Part shown: one piece after another, positions 23,690 to 35,147 of the stretch
How positions within the stretch are numbered: the stretch's first letter is position 1
How the letters are laid out: each line of letters opens with the position of its first letter
DNA from: Coptis chinensis
Taxonomy: Eukaryota; Streptophyta; Magnoliopsida; Ranunculales; Ranunculaceae
NCBI GenBank assembly: GCA_015680905.1
Contig: CM027381.1
Coordinates: forward strand, 71,227,501-71,291,500
Length of the DNA: 64,000 bases
Direction of reading: 5' to 3'
Translations under genes and position numbers: made by a program
The notes under the pieces: generated by a model
Seen by the model: the letters and a program-made list of their open reading frames with translations, nothing else
Databases searched by the model: none
What the model was told of the DNA's origin: nothing

Positions 23690-25310
23690 TCGAGGGCAAC
23701 AATCTATTTCACAACCTCATGCGGGTTAACGAGGTGAATGGTTCGAGTGTCGGTAAGATTATAATTAATGGTTTTGTGTAATTCGTTGGTTAGTTCAAAT
23801 AAAATGTCGTGGAAGCTCATACTTTTTTTTATTTAACAGCTCCATTTAAGAAGAAAAGAGGCAAGGTGTGAATCGAAAGTCATAGACTACAAAGACGCAT
23901 CGGGTCGTAAAACCGATGATAGAAATTCAACCAGGTAATACTAGACCTGTGGGGAAGTGGAGTGCTCAATTTGTCAGGGAGATTGGCCTAGTTGCGCGTC
24001 GACACGGTCCTCTTACTGGCCATGATTGGAGTAAAGTGGGAGAGGAAGTGAGAAAACCATTATGTGACCGTATTCTGGTAATGGAGTTTTATGTTTTAGC
24101 TATATGATATACCATAATTATTTTATGTAACTTTAAACTACATTTCTTGTTAGGAAAAATTGGATGTGGATATGCACCTTCCACATGTGAAGTCTGTTGT
24201 GGACCTTAATATTAGGGGCACGCGTTTAAGAGGATTTAGGTGTAATCTTCACAAGCATTATAGGAGTTTCAGAAATGATGGAGTCGCACGATCACACCCC
24301 TTATAGTGGCTTGGCACAAGAAAAATGGAATGCATGTTGTGATTGGTTTTAGAAGAGAAGATTTCAAGGTAATATACTTTATTGTGCTAATTATAGGAAA
24401 CCGCTATGTATTGAATTATACTTAAGGGTTGTGTTGACTTCTTAAAGAAAAACTACATACTCGTTGTAATTTTATGTTTTAGCTTGGTGCTTTTTCTATT
24501 TGGATGATGTAGAGTACTTAATTTATTGGATTTTGAATGAGTTCAATTTAATGTTTTTGTTGGCATTGTTTTTGATATTGTATTCATTTTATTGCAGAAA
24601 ATTAGCGAAGCAAAATTCAAATAATCGGCAAAAGCTCGAAACAAACCATTGTGGTGGTTCAAAGTCATTCCTAGGATACTTGGAGGAATCAGTAACTTTC
24701 TTTATTTACATACATTGGGTTGCTTTTTCAAGCAGTTTGATATTATTTGAAGTAAATTATAAAGGGATATGTTTTCAAATCTTTCAACAATTGACTCGGA
24801 GACTCAGGAACCTATTGGAAAGATCGAATTCTATCGTCGAACCCACTTTAGCAGTAGTAAGGGATGGACTAGTCTCATTGCTGAACAAAACTACGTAAGT
24901 AAATTTATTTGTACCTAGCTTTACCATGGTGTACTTATAGTTCGATATATTTATGGCCAATTTAAACTTATAGGACCGAATTCGTCAACTTAAAGCCGAG
25001 TCTGAAGTAGAAGGCGCTGAGCCAAAGACTGAGGATGAAATTTTTATTATAGTATTGGGTGTAAGGTCCGGATACTCCCATGGCCTTGGGCATGGGGTCC
25101 CCGCCAAAGTCATCTAGAAGGTGGCATCCCTTCATTTAGAGGAGGAAGTGCAAAGGAGGAGGGTGGAGGAAGCTGAAAAGCTTAACGAGGAGCTCACTTT
25201 GCTGAAATGATATCTCAAAGAAGTAAAATAGAGGAGATGGCGGTTCGTCAAGCTAGGTTTGAGGCTTGGATGTTGCAAGTCAATGCTTTGGTTCTTCATG
25301 GTAATGCGTA
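23690..25310 (+). pseudogene. CACTA second gene, Transposase_24 (TNPA/Ptta-like)
   Basis: It follows the TNP2 gene in the same orientation, as in other plant CACTA elements. Exon pieces read TRPVGKWSAQFVREIGLVAR (from about 23942), then after an intron at 24079-24153 LDVDMHLPHVKSV and RCNLHKHYRSFRND. Later come QNSNNRQKLETNHCGGSKSF (24610-24670), EFYRRTHFSSSKGWTS (24818-24870) and, past a GTAAGT donor at 24895, LGVRSGYSHGLGHGV (25055-25100). A charged coiled-coil-like tail (EEEVQRRRVEEAEKLNEELT) ends near 25210. This order is that of the plant Transposase_24/Ptta family, whose En/Spm counterpart binds subterminal repeats. In-frame stops (for example near 24304 and 24350) indicate decay; exact exon edges are uncertain. 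Confidence 0.8.
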
Positions 25311-27530
25311 TGAACTGTTTGTATTAAATTGATTGGTTGCATGCCCGATAGAGTAACTCCTTTTGAGATGTTTTGTGTTAGTTGTCACAACTTTGGTAAG
25401 TTATTACGTTTCAAGTGCCCGGGTTATATTGTTGGATTTCTTTGGTTACATGATTGCTTTGTTTCTATGAGTATTTCCGACCCAAATAATGTCCTTTATA
25501 GATTTATGGGGAAGAGGGAAGTTGGACATATCTTGAGTGTGATTTATACTTGTCTCAAGAACTGTATGTGTATCCTTTTTCCTCGAACTTTTTCTCAGAT
25601 TACCTCATAATCTCTTCTATTCACGAAATAACTTGACACCACCTACTTACTAACAAGCCTTGGTTAGTGGGAGAGATAGGGACTACCAAAGTTGAAGAGA
25701 GGGTGAGGAGGATCTTGACGAGAAAATGAAAAATAAACAAGAAAAATGAGATAAGGGGGGATGTCTTGGTATTGTAAGTTCATTCTAGACAATGTCAGTC
25801 CATCAATCTAGCTCTTAGTACTTGGTAAGTTGTTTTAATAATGTACTTATCAGTAGGATAAGGGGCCAAATTACATGCTCATTTGTTTTAGTTGGATCTG
25901 CTTTTACTAGTTAAATTTATCTCACTCGTGCCAATCAAACTTAAGTAGCAACTCTATTGTCAATGCTATTAAGAGTGTGCTGTCATTGGTTCCCTGCATA
26001 AAAGAATACTTCTTCATACATGATACATGTGAGCAGTCCTCTGGCATAGGCAGTATCGAGAGATGGTGACTCTTTATGAAGTGCTTATAGGTCTAGCTGC
26101 TCTAAAGAGAGTAAAGCCTAGTTTCGCACGGTGATGATGGTTATGAGACTCTTTACTCCCTACAAAATATGCAGTCCGCTAAAAGTCAGAGAGGCATGGC
26201 TCGAGTAGAGTTCTCGAACTAATAACAAATATTAGCTAGTTTTCAGAATTCATAGGCCTACCCAACAGAAAGGCCCATAAGGTAGTTCATAATGCCTAAT
26301 TTTGATGAAACTTTTAGCTGACTTGAGGTATGTAACTCCGGCTTCCAGGCTTTACTTTATGATTAGATTAGGATTCGATCCCACTGCCGCTACTCCCGCA
26401 TCTCCTTTGGCAAAGACTTGATTATATGAATCATACTATTCGACTCTCGTAGTTAAAGGGTGGACAAAGGAGGAATGTACATATGTACGTTAGGGAATAG
26501 TAAGAGTGAGATACCTCTTCTTGTTCTAGTTTAGGTACATATGTACAATGTGTTTCTGTGTTCACGAAGTTTGAGGAATGGGAGGTTGAGCGGATTAGAG
26601 AAAATAGATTTCTTTGTAGCTAGTAAGGACAGGGCATATCGTCTATTGGTTGGAAGTGGGATAGAGCATGCAAGAGATTTTTATCTTGAGGATAAGAAGT
26701 TTGCTCTTGTAGGGTTCTATCCCTAAATATGGAATTAGAACCTATTACTTCTATATATCACTTCCTTCTTTGAGTATGTTATCTTCACTTGCTTAATTAA
26801 TTTATTTCTCTAAGGGGAGGGTGTCCCTCTAGCCCTATAGTTGATGTGTTGTCGGTTAGCTACGGATCTTTGGCTCACTCACGGGTCAAGATACTCACTC
26901 TACTCATCGGTGAGTCATCACTCTACGCTAATTCCTATTTTCCCTATAGAGCAAAAGTAGAAGACATGATCTAGTATAGTATATGGTTTGTATGTCTAAG
27001 ATTGTCTTTGTTTTAGTATTCTAATTAGTTCAGATAGGTCCACTTGTGTTGCTATGAATGAAGAAAATATTGCTATCTCAATATTTACGATTGTCAATCA
27101 AAAGAAGGAGATTTATTTAAACCTCTTCTTTTTTTAACAAGCTAGAGCCAATTAGATCGCCTTTAGAAGTAAGCCTCTTTCTCTTGCCGAGGGGACTTGC
27201 CCGTGTTAAGCATTTCAAGGAAGTCCTATACTATCTATCAGTATTCTTATAACAAGATAGATTTCATTATATCTTGTTGTTGGTCCCCCGTGAAGGTAAG
27301 AATAGATTATACGGGTATGAATGTATTAGATTGGGTACCTAGGGGCAGAGCTTAGTAGAGAAAGAGAGGCTTATTGTTAGAGTACTTACTTAACTATCCT
27401 CTTAGTCCTATTAAGGATGCTTATGCGTACCCTATAGACGGGCATAACTACCAGTGAAGAGAAGTTCCTCCCTGGAAAAGGGAGGAGCGTAACATCTAAG
27501 ATGCATAACTATTGCAATTCACCACATTAT
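25311..27530. other. CACTA internal DNA of unknown origin, partly organelle-like
   Basis: From about 25640 the sequence is richer in GC and purine tracts than its surroundings and has short repeated oligomers reminiscent of plant mitochondrial intergenic DNA. A hairpin sits at 27465-27486 (CTCCCT loop AGGGAG). No gene was recognised. Origin from organelle DNA is possible but weaker than for 10531-14750. Confidence 0.3.
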
Positions 27531-27749
27531 CTTGAGTTGAATCCATAAGTAATAGTTGATGTTCATCTTGTACTAGTGATACCACCATTCGGGGCCTGGT
27601 TGACCATCTCCATTTCAGCAATTGTATCAACCGGTTCTAATGTATTATTAACATCACCATCGGCTTGATCTAGTGTTTTTTCATGTAAGTTATCTTCCTC
27701 ATTCCGTTTCATTCATTGACGATATCTCGGTTATTCTCCTCTTGTATTT

Positions 27750-29210
27750 CAGCTTATTGTTGCATTTTCAGCTTGTTCATCATGTCTTTGTCTCCTTATC
27801 CTTATCGGATTAATCGCTTCGATTCTCGTTGTTCTTTGTCAACCGGTGCAACCACATCAATGTGTATTACACCATTTGCAACTGGGCTAGTGCTAGCTTC
27901 TAGTGTATCTAGTTGGTTCTCATTGTGTTGCTTTCTCTTCCATTTCCTTCTTTGATTTTTGTCATTTCGTTCGCGGTCTTCTCGATCCACAGACTTGTTC
28001 TTCTCAAGGCGAAGTTTCCTCGATTGTGGCTTTTGCTTTGGCCTTAGCCATCTCGCCTTCAAGTGCCTACATTCCACAACATCATGACCAATTCCTTTGC
28101 GGTGTGTACAATACTTTGGTGTCTTTCCTGTGTCTATGTTCTCGCGAATTTCACTTCAAGATTTTCCACTTCAACCCAAACTTTATCCGCAATCTTCTCT
28201 GATAAATCAATATCCACTAATACAGATGCATAGTATCCCATATCTCGGTTTGCAGTGTTGTTATCCAAGTATAATGGTCTACCAACAGATCTAGCTAGTG
28301 ACAGAAGAGTTTTGACCTCCCAATACTCAAGACTTAAGCCTGGAAATCTAACCCATACAAGTGCATGAGATTGAGTTTGTTTGTCGATATTGAAGTTTGG
28401 AGACCACAAGCTTAATCTCAATGGTTGGCCATTAAGAATCCACGTACCTTGTCTCCACAACATTTTATAGTCTTCCTCGCAGTCCAATCGAATGAGTATG
28501 AAGCCTCTACCCAGTGGGGTGATTTTCCAGTCTCCTTTCAGGTTCCATGATTGTTTCGCAAGTGTTCTGACCAGTTCTATCTTTGTTTTCTGCAAGTCGA
28601 ATTCGACCTGGCGACCACTTCATATAGTCCAAACCTTTGTCCACTTCCGATTTTAACAGTAGTGATCTTGGGGTAAGCACCTTGCATACGGACTAGGAAG
28701 AGATGATAAATCTACATCTCTACCAACTTTGGTGAGAGTTGAAGTTACCTCGACAAATGTTTTACCTTTATTGTTGTGTCCCGGCCGCTAAGATTGTAGC
28801 TTTCTTAGCTCTGTCATCATCTGCTTTTTCCGCCTACTTGTACATTTTGTACTCGATATTGGATAAAAGTTTGGTTCCTTCCACCACCAATGCCAAAAGG
28901 GATATTTGACCTTGTGGATAGCGGTAGTGATGCAGAGTTACAAATCACTACTGGGAGCATCAATAGATGTGTCATGAACATTATCAATTTCGGCTCAGAA
29001 GCATCTTCTTCCTCTTGCTGGACTAGTAAATTGTTATGGATTTTCATCATTCTTCTTTGTAATAGTTTCTCAAGAGATCCCTTTCCATAAAGCTTTTCAA
29101 ACTCATTCTCTAATCTCGCAGTAGTATCATTCTCAGGTTCAACCCAAGAAGAGGTTCTAGGGTTTGAACTCCCAATTTCCCTCGTTTTTTCGATTTCCAT
29201 GAGTTTTAAA
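27750..29210 (-). pseudogene. DUF4283/zinc-knuckle protein of LINE ORF1 type
   Basis: Minus strand. An N-terminal frame starts at the ATG at 29200 (MEIEKTREIGSSNPRTSSW) and runs to 28817. The central part (28595-28134) is a clear DUF4283 domain: GDWKITPLGRGFILIRL, CEEDYKMLW, WILNGQPLRLSLWSPNFN, ALVWVRFPGLSLEYW. Downstream comes a remnant of a zinc knuckle (IGHDVVECRHLKA near 28085-28060), then a basic tail to 27802. This domain series is usual for the ORF1-like half of plant LINE retrotransposons and related single genes. The pieces lie in different frames, so the copy is broken; no reverse transcriptase follows. It sits inside the CACTA on the opposite strand to the transposase genes, so it is either a truncated LINE insertion or captured DNA. 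Confidence 0.8.
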
Positions 29211-31105
29211 CTAACCGATCATGTAAAGATCCCAATCGTACTAGCGAGGAGAACAACACTTTGTACCCGAACTCACACCTAAGAAGATGTGAAATTGTGC
29301 ACAAATGTGGGATTCTCTCTGCTAGGGAAAAGGTATTACTTCACAAAGATGGCAGGGATTCTCACTCCCACGTTGTTAGCTTTCACTAACAGTTGGTAGA
29401 AGGTAGAATCGAAGCTGTCTTTAATGGAGTAACGGGAAAAAAATGCTTTAAAAGGCAAAGAAATAGATGCGGTGAAATAGATCTGTAATTCCTAGAAAAA
29501 AACTTGCCATAAAAGGGAGGGAAATTTAAGTGATAGAATCGCCCTCTAAATCGCCCTTTTTATCGCCCATGACGTCACCTTGCAAGCTATGGCTAACAGA
29601 CAGAAGAAAAGAAACAAGAAATCTCCCGCCAAGCTCCGTATTCAATCCCTATGGAATTCCATAATGCAATGCCTTGCCATCTGTTTCCATTGCAGTAGGT
29701 GTATTGGATATTTTTACTAGATTCTGTGGGACTTATTCTTTTTAGGTTATGAGGATGTTGGGTTAACTTTTTTTAAGTGTAATGCACTGTTTTGTTTAGA
29801 AGGGTTCTCGCCAATCTTCTTTGCCCTCTTCAGCAGTTATCATGTTAACGGCCACTGGGTGATTTCATGCGGAGGGCTTGCAAGACTCTTTGTGGATGTT
29901 TCTTTGTTCAGCGAGATGAAGGCTCAAGGCGAAGCTATTTGATTCACTCGCTTCCGGGGAGGTGGGGGGCCATGAGAACAAAGATTTGGGCTTTATCGCC
30001 AGTGGATAGAGTAGAGACGATGGGAGATGAGTGCCTTTTCCCTGGGCTTTCACTGCTTGAAGCATTGGACGATTTAATTGGTTCTTATTTATCCTATCTT
30101 GATATAAACATACAGGAGTGACATCCAACTACAAAGAACAACATCAACAAAGAAGAGGAGCTACAATCCTATCTATTCTTATCTGTTTTAATCCGAGAAA
30201 CAGCAAACTAACAGCGGAAAGCAGATGGGAACGATCTGACTACAAAGTCATTCAAAACTTGATCGAAGAACCAGCGTTTATTGAAGAAGCAATAGAGTCG
30301 ATTACAAAAAGTACTAGTTTGAAAGGCTCAAGTTGAGATCTGGTGCCCCCACACCAAGAGGTCTTTTGCTTTCGGTTTCAGCCTAATAAGAAAAGGGATT
30401 GATTGCAAGTCTAGAATGTCCTTTGAAAGTTTTATTATCTGAACTGAAAAACTGCCAAGAGATATTACAAAGTGGGTAGCTCCATTATGTGATCTTTGTT
30501 TTTTGTTTCTCTAGCGTATATATATATCTAAAAGTAGTACTTGCAGCGCAGCTGCTTTGGAAGGAAGCAACAACAAAGTACAACTGATAATGTATGTCTC
30601 ACAAACATGTCCTATATCCAATGGGACCCCAGTTTGACCACATAAAAATATTTCCCATGCATTGATTACTTGCATTTTTGCTTCAATCTTCTTTTAATTT
30701 GGATAATTATACTTACTAATGTCTCTTTTCTTTTCCAATTTGTTGTTTTTATAAGATTGGCAGATTGGTTGGCGGTATATTGATAAAGAAAACTTGGGTG
30801 GATGTTGTTCGAATCGGCAGATTATGGGAATTTGGCCAAAATCTTATTTTTTGAAGAGCTAATATTATTTAGTTGATGGCTTTGAAGATTTTGTAATTCA
30901 GTATATTGGAAGAGACTAATTGTATGGATGCTCAAATAATGATTTTGGATGATCTTAATTAATAAAATATATTTTTCTATAATTTATTGTGAATGAATAC
31001 ATCTGATCGGTGTTTTTAGTTTAATCATAAATTGTATTCAGGGAGGTTTATATAAATTGAAATGATTCAAAATAATCGTAATACCTATTATATATATGAG
31101 TAAAC
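29211..31105. other. CACTA internal DNA with a short copy of the mitochondrial-like block
   Basis: Around 29600-29655 the sequence closely repeats 11275-11340 (shared words AAGAAACAAGAAATCTC and ATTCAATCCCTAT). The part to about 30350 has a comparable texture and an open plus-strand frame at 29867-30121 that matches nothing recognised. From about 30600 the DNA is ordinary AT-rich sequence. No gene is supported. Confidence 0.4.
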
Positions 31106-31735
31106 CCATTTGCAATGCCGAGCTCGTTGTAAAAGAATTAGGGTGCCGCAAATGTGTTTAAACAATTACCAACACATACATTTGGTGGGGCTAAAACCAC
31201 TAGCGGGGGTAGCTAAAAACACACTTTTGGCAACGCCTTTGGCATAACGACTAATGGTTTAAACCTTTTGCGACAAAGACCTAGGGGCAGACTAAAAACA
31301 CACTTTTGGCAACGCCTTTGGCGCGACTAATGGTTCAAACCTTTTGTGACAAAGACAGTAGCTAATGCTTTGCTTCTTTTGTGACGCCAGAGGGTGCAAC
31401 TAAAAGTAACCCTTTTTGCGCTAGCGGTGCAAACTAAAAGAACATTTTGCAACGCCAATCGCCGCAAATAGTTTAAATATTTTAAAAATCATTTTAGTTT
31501 GGCAAAATACTTTAGCAACGCTTAATAAAGTAATAGCAATGGGACAAAGGCGTTGCAATAACCTTCAAGCTTTTGCGACGGCCGCCAATTGTTGCGTCTT
31601 CATTTAGCTTTTGTGACCCAATTTTTTTGCGGCGCCTTTGTGCGCACATGGGCGTTGCCATTGATCATTGGCAGCGCTTTTTCGTACTTGTAGCGACACC
31701 AGATGGCGTTGCAATTGAGCCTTTCTGTTGTAGTG
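31106..31735. repeat. CACTA right subterminal repeats and terminus
   Basis: A dense array of TTTGGCAACGCC, TTTGCAACGCC and TTTTGCGACG-like motifs in both orientations leads to the end TTTCTGTTGTAGTG at 31722-31735. It is the counterpart of the left array at 8417-8850 and longer. In the family these are TNPA-type binding sites needed to bring the ends together. Confidence 0.85.
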
Positions 31736-34433
31736 GAATTATGGCATAAGAGACTGTGTTATATGGGCGAAAAAGACATAGAAGTTCTTGCCAAGAAAAA
31801 AGCCTTGCCAAACATTAAAGGTACGTATTTAAATAGATGCACTCATTGTTTAGTAGGAAAACAACACAGGGTGTCTTTCTAAAGATTCCCGTCTCACAGA
31901 AAGAACAATGTCCTTGAGCTAGTTCACACTGATTTATGTGGTCCTATGAAAGTAAAGTCACACGGGGGAGCTTTGTTCTTCTTGACTTTCATTGATGATG
32001 CATCAAGAAAGATATAGGCATATAGTCTGAAGACCAAGGATGAAGTACTTGGCGTGTTCAAGACATTCCATAGTATGGTGGAAAGAGAGACAGGGAAACC
32101 TTTGAAGAGTATTGCCAGAGTCATGGGATTCATCATGAGCAGACTGTTCCCAAGACTCCGCAACACAATGGTATAGCCGAGAGGATAAACCGGACCATTG
32201 TAGAGAGGATGAGATGCATGCTGTCTTACTCTAAGTTACCGAGAAGTTACTGGGTAGAAGCAATGTGCACAACCATACATGTGATTAACCTATCGCCGTC
32301 AAAGCCTCTTAATAGTGATTATCCAGAGAGAGTATGTTCAGGTAGAGATGTTGATTATGGATACTTAAGGGTATTTGGGTGTAGGGCATTTGTTTATATT
32401 CCCAAGGATGAGAGATCCAAGCTTGACGACAAAGCCAAGCAATGCATTTTTCTGGGTTATGGAGATGAGAAGTTTGGCTACAAACTCTATGATCCGATTA
32501 ACAAGAAGGTAATATAAAGTTGAGATGTTGTGTTCTTGGAAGATCAAACCATAGTAGACTTTGAGGAAGGTGAGAAGCTACAAGCTTTCACTAATGATCT
32601 TGTTGATTCATAACCATAAGTTCTTACTGTGGAACGTGCAGAAGGCATTGAGAATGCAGAGAACCATGAGTTTGAAGCTCTTGATGATGATCCTATTGCT
32701 CATGATGGGATATAACCTATTGATATAGAAGATGCAGATGAAGTGCATGAACCACCACCTGAGCAAGCAGAAGTGCATCCTCCTGAGGCACCAGCAGATG
32801 GGGCAAGGAGGTCTGACAGAGAGAGACAAGCTTCAACCAGGTATCCACCACATATGTATGTTTTACTATCTGATTGTGGAGAACCTATGTACTATCAAGA
32901 TGCTCTTGAAGGTCTAGACAAAGAGAAGTGGTTGAAGGCCATGCATGATGAGATAGATTCTTTGCACATAAGAATCACACTTATGAGTTAGTTGAGAAAC
33001 CGAAAAGAAGAAAAATTCTCAAGAATAAGTGGATCTACAAAGTCAAGCATGAGGATAATAATCCACACCCAAGGCACAAAGCTCACTTTGTAGTGAATGG
33101 ATTCGGTCAAAGGAAATGTATTGATTTTGATGAAATTTTCTCTCCTGTAGTGAAGATAACTTCTATCCGGGTGGTATTAGGTATGACTGCAATTATGAAC
33201 CTAGAGGTTAAGCCGCTAGATGTTAAGACAACTTTTCTTCATGGAGATTTTGAAGAACTAGAGGGGTTTGAGGTCAAAGGTAAGGAGTACCTAGTATGCA
33301 AGATGATAAAGAGCTTCTATGGGTTGAAGCAAGCACCGAGATAGTGGTACATAAAGTTTGATTCCTTTATGGCGAAGCAAGGATACAAGAAGTCTGCTTC
33401 CGATCATTGTGTGTTTGTTTAGAAATTTCCAGATGGGGATTTCATAGTGCTCTTGTTGTATGTGTATGATATATTGATAGTTGGCCCAAATATCAACAAG
33501 ATATCTAAGCTGAAGAAAGACTTGAGTAAGTCCTTTGAGATAAAGGATTTGGGTCAAGCAAAGCAGATACTTGGGATGCAGATCACTCATGACAGAAAGA
33601 GTGGAAAGTTGTGGCTTTCTCAAGAAAGCTACATTGAGATGGTGTTGAAAAGATTCAACATAGATCAAGCGAAGCTAGTTAGTTGTCCGTTTGGTGGCCA
33701 GTTCCACATGACCAAAGAGATGTGTCCAAAGGGTGAGCATGAAAAGAGTCAAATGGAAAAGATTCCTTATGCATCCGCAGTGAGCAGCTTGATGTATGCA
33801 ATGGTGTGTACAAGACCGGATATTGCTTTCGCCATTGGTGTTGTAAATCGATTTCTGTCAAATCTGGGTAAGGAGCATTGGGAAGGTGTTAAGTGGATAT
33901 TGAGATATCTCAAAGGCACTTCCAAATCGTGTTTGTGTTTTGGTGGAAGTAAGCCCTTACTTGAAGGCTACACTGATGCAGACATGGCAGGTGATGTTGA
34001 CTCGATGAAGTCCACCTCCGGTTATCTGGTTACTTTTGTAGGGGGAGCAGTTTCTTGGCAATCTAAGTCGCAAAAGTGTGTTGCCCTCTCCACTACAGAA
34101 TCCAAGTATATTGCAACCACTGATTGTTGCAAAAAGATGCTATGGATGGAGAGATTCTTCGATGAACTAGGGCTAAAGCAGAAACATTTTGTTGTTCTAT
34201 GTGACAGTTAGAGCGCCATCCATTTGAGCAAGAATCAGAGTTTTCATTCTAGATCCAAGCATATACATGTGTGTTATTATTGGATTAGAGAAGCACTCGA
34301 AGACAAGCACTTCTGTATCGAGAAGATCCATACTGACAAGAACGGGTCGGATATGATGACCAAAGTCTTACCGAAAGGTAAGTTTGATGTTTGTTGTGCT
34401 ACCGCCGGAATGGTAGCACACTCCTCCGGTTGA
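31736..34433 (+). pseudogene. copia integrase, reverse transcriptase and RNase H, right half
   Basis: The frame resumes at LWHKR (31739), the GAG_pre-integrase motif, with the integrase zinc-binding Cys pair at about 31838-31850. The integrase core (ELVHTDLCGPM) follows. Near 32105 it jumps from KPLKS to a CxSHGIHHEQTVPKTPQHNG-type block, so a short stretch holding the second catalytic Asp region is missing. RT runs from about 33010 (KNKWIYKVK, SPVVKITSIR, YGLKQAP) to the active-site box at 33459-33470, which reads YVYD instead of the usual YVDD. RNase H motifs (GYTDADMAGD, STSGYLVTF, CVALSTTESKYIA) follow to about 34400. In-frame stops include those at 33342-33344, 33418-33420 and 34209-34211. 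It is clearly defective. Confidence 0.92.
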
Positions 34434-34470
34434 TTTGGAAATTACATGGAGGTATCCCTCCTCATTGTTC

Positions 34471-34483
34471 GGGAGGGGGAGAT
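34471..34483 (+). promoter_or_regulatory. Polypurine tract of the copia element
   Basis: GGGAGGGGGAG immediately precedes the right LTR start TGTTAGAG at 34484, the expected position for the plus-strand primer. Confidence 0.88.
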
Positions 34484-35147
34484 TGTTAGAGTTATCCCTC
34501 ACATGAGGAGAGAAAGAAGTTCAATTTACATGAAGATGTCTGAGTGCGCGCGCGCTCAGATTGGTCTTACCCAAGGCGCGCCCGCGCCCATGCCGTGAAC
34601 AACTTACAGTAAGTTGAGAGCATGCCCGCTCTCATGCCGTGAACAACTTACAGTAAGTTGAGAGCATGCCCACGCCCATGCCTATTTTTGGGCAGAATTC
34701 TATTTTTGTGAAACCGTGAGTTTGTAAAATAAGTTGGGTTTTTTGGCAAAACCTAACACACGAACCAAGGCAACACAAGAGAGAGAAAACCCAATCTTGA
34801 AAGCAATCAAGATTGACAGATAATCTTTACAGAGAGACAAGCCTATAAAGAGATAGGAGTGATCTAGTAAGGTGAGAGACTAAAAGGAGAGATTGTAATC
34901 TTCTTTCCCACTTTATAAAAGGATTAGCTCTTGTGAAAGTAGGCACCATTGGCCAAACCACGGTATATCTTTGTGTTGTGGTATACTTTTACTTCTTTAT
35001 ATTATTATATGTTGTTAATAGTTGTTTAGAGAGTTGGGCATGTTAGGTTGGTTATAGTGAATATTTAGAATTGTATGGAGATTGTTGTTGGTTTAAATAC
35101 AAGTTATTTGTGTAGTGGGGATCGATTGATATCGTTATTCCCCAACA
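34484..35147 (+). repeat. Right LTR of the copia element
   Basis: 664 bp from TGTTAGAGTTATCCCTCACA to CCCCAACA, matching the left LTR apart from scattered transitions. It has a 44-bp tandem duplication (34589-34632 and 34633-34676) that the left LTR lacks. Confidence 0.93.

Larger units (their letters stand above)
8417..31735 (+). mobile_element. CACTA (En/Spm) transposon, 23.3 kb, inserted in copia pol
   Basis: The left end is CACTACAACAAAAGG at 8417; the right end, read inverted, is CACTACAACAGAAAGG at 31735. The flanks on both sides are GAA (8414-8416 and 31736-31738), the 3-bp target duplication of this superfamily. Both ends have subterminal arrays of GCAACGCC-type motifs. Inside are a TNP2-type transposase and a Transposase_24-type gene, the standard pair for an autonomous plant CACTA, plus several kb of foreign-looking cargo. 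The length is well above the common 7-15 kb. Indels in the transposase suggest it can no longer move on its own. Confidence 0.93.
3473..35147 (+). mobile_element. Ty1/copia retrotransposon, interrupted by two other elements
   Basis: The element runs from TGTTGGAG at 3473 to CCCCAACA ending at 35147. In order it has a left LTR, a primer-binding site complementary to initiator tRNA-Met, gag with a zinc knuckle, aspartic protease, integrase, reverse transcriptase, RNase H, a polypurine tract and a right LTR. Integrase before RT is the Ty1/copia order. Without the two insertions it would be about 5.5 kb, a normal size. Family resemblance is to the Tork/Tnt1-like lineages (tentative). The 5-bp flanks (CATAT left, AGATC right) do not match, so no target duplication survives. 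Several stops and a deletion make it non-functional. Confidence 0.93.
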
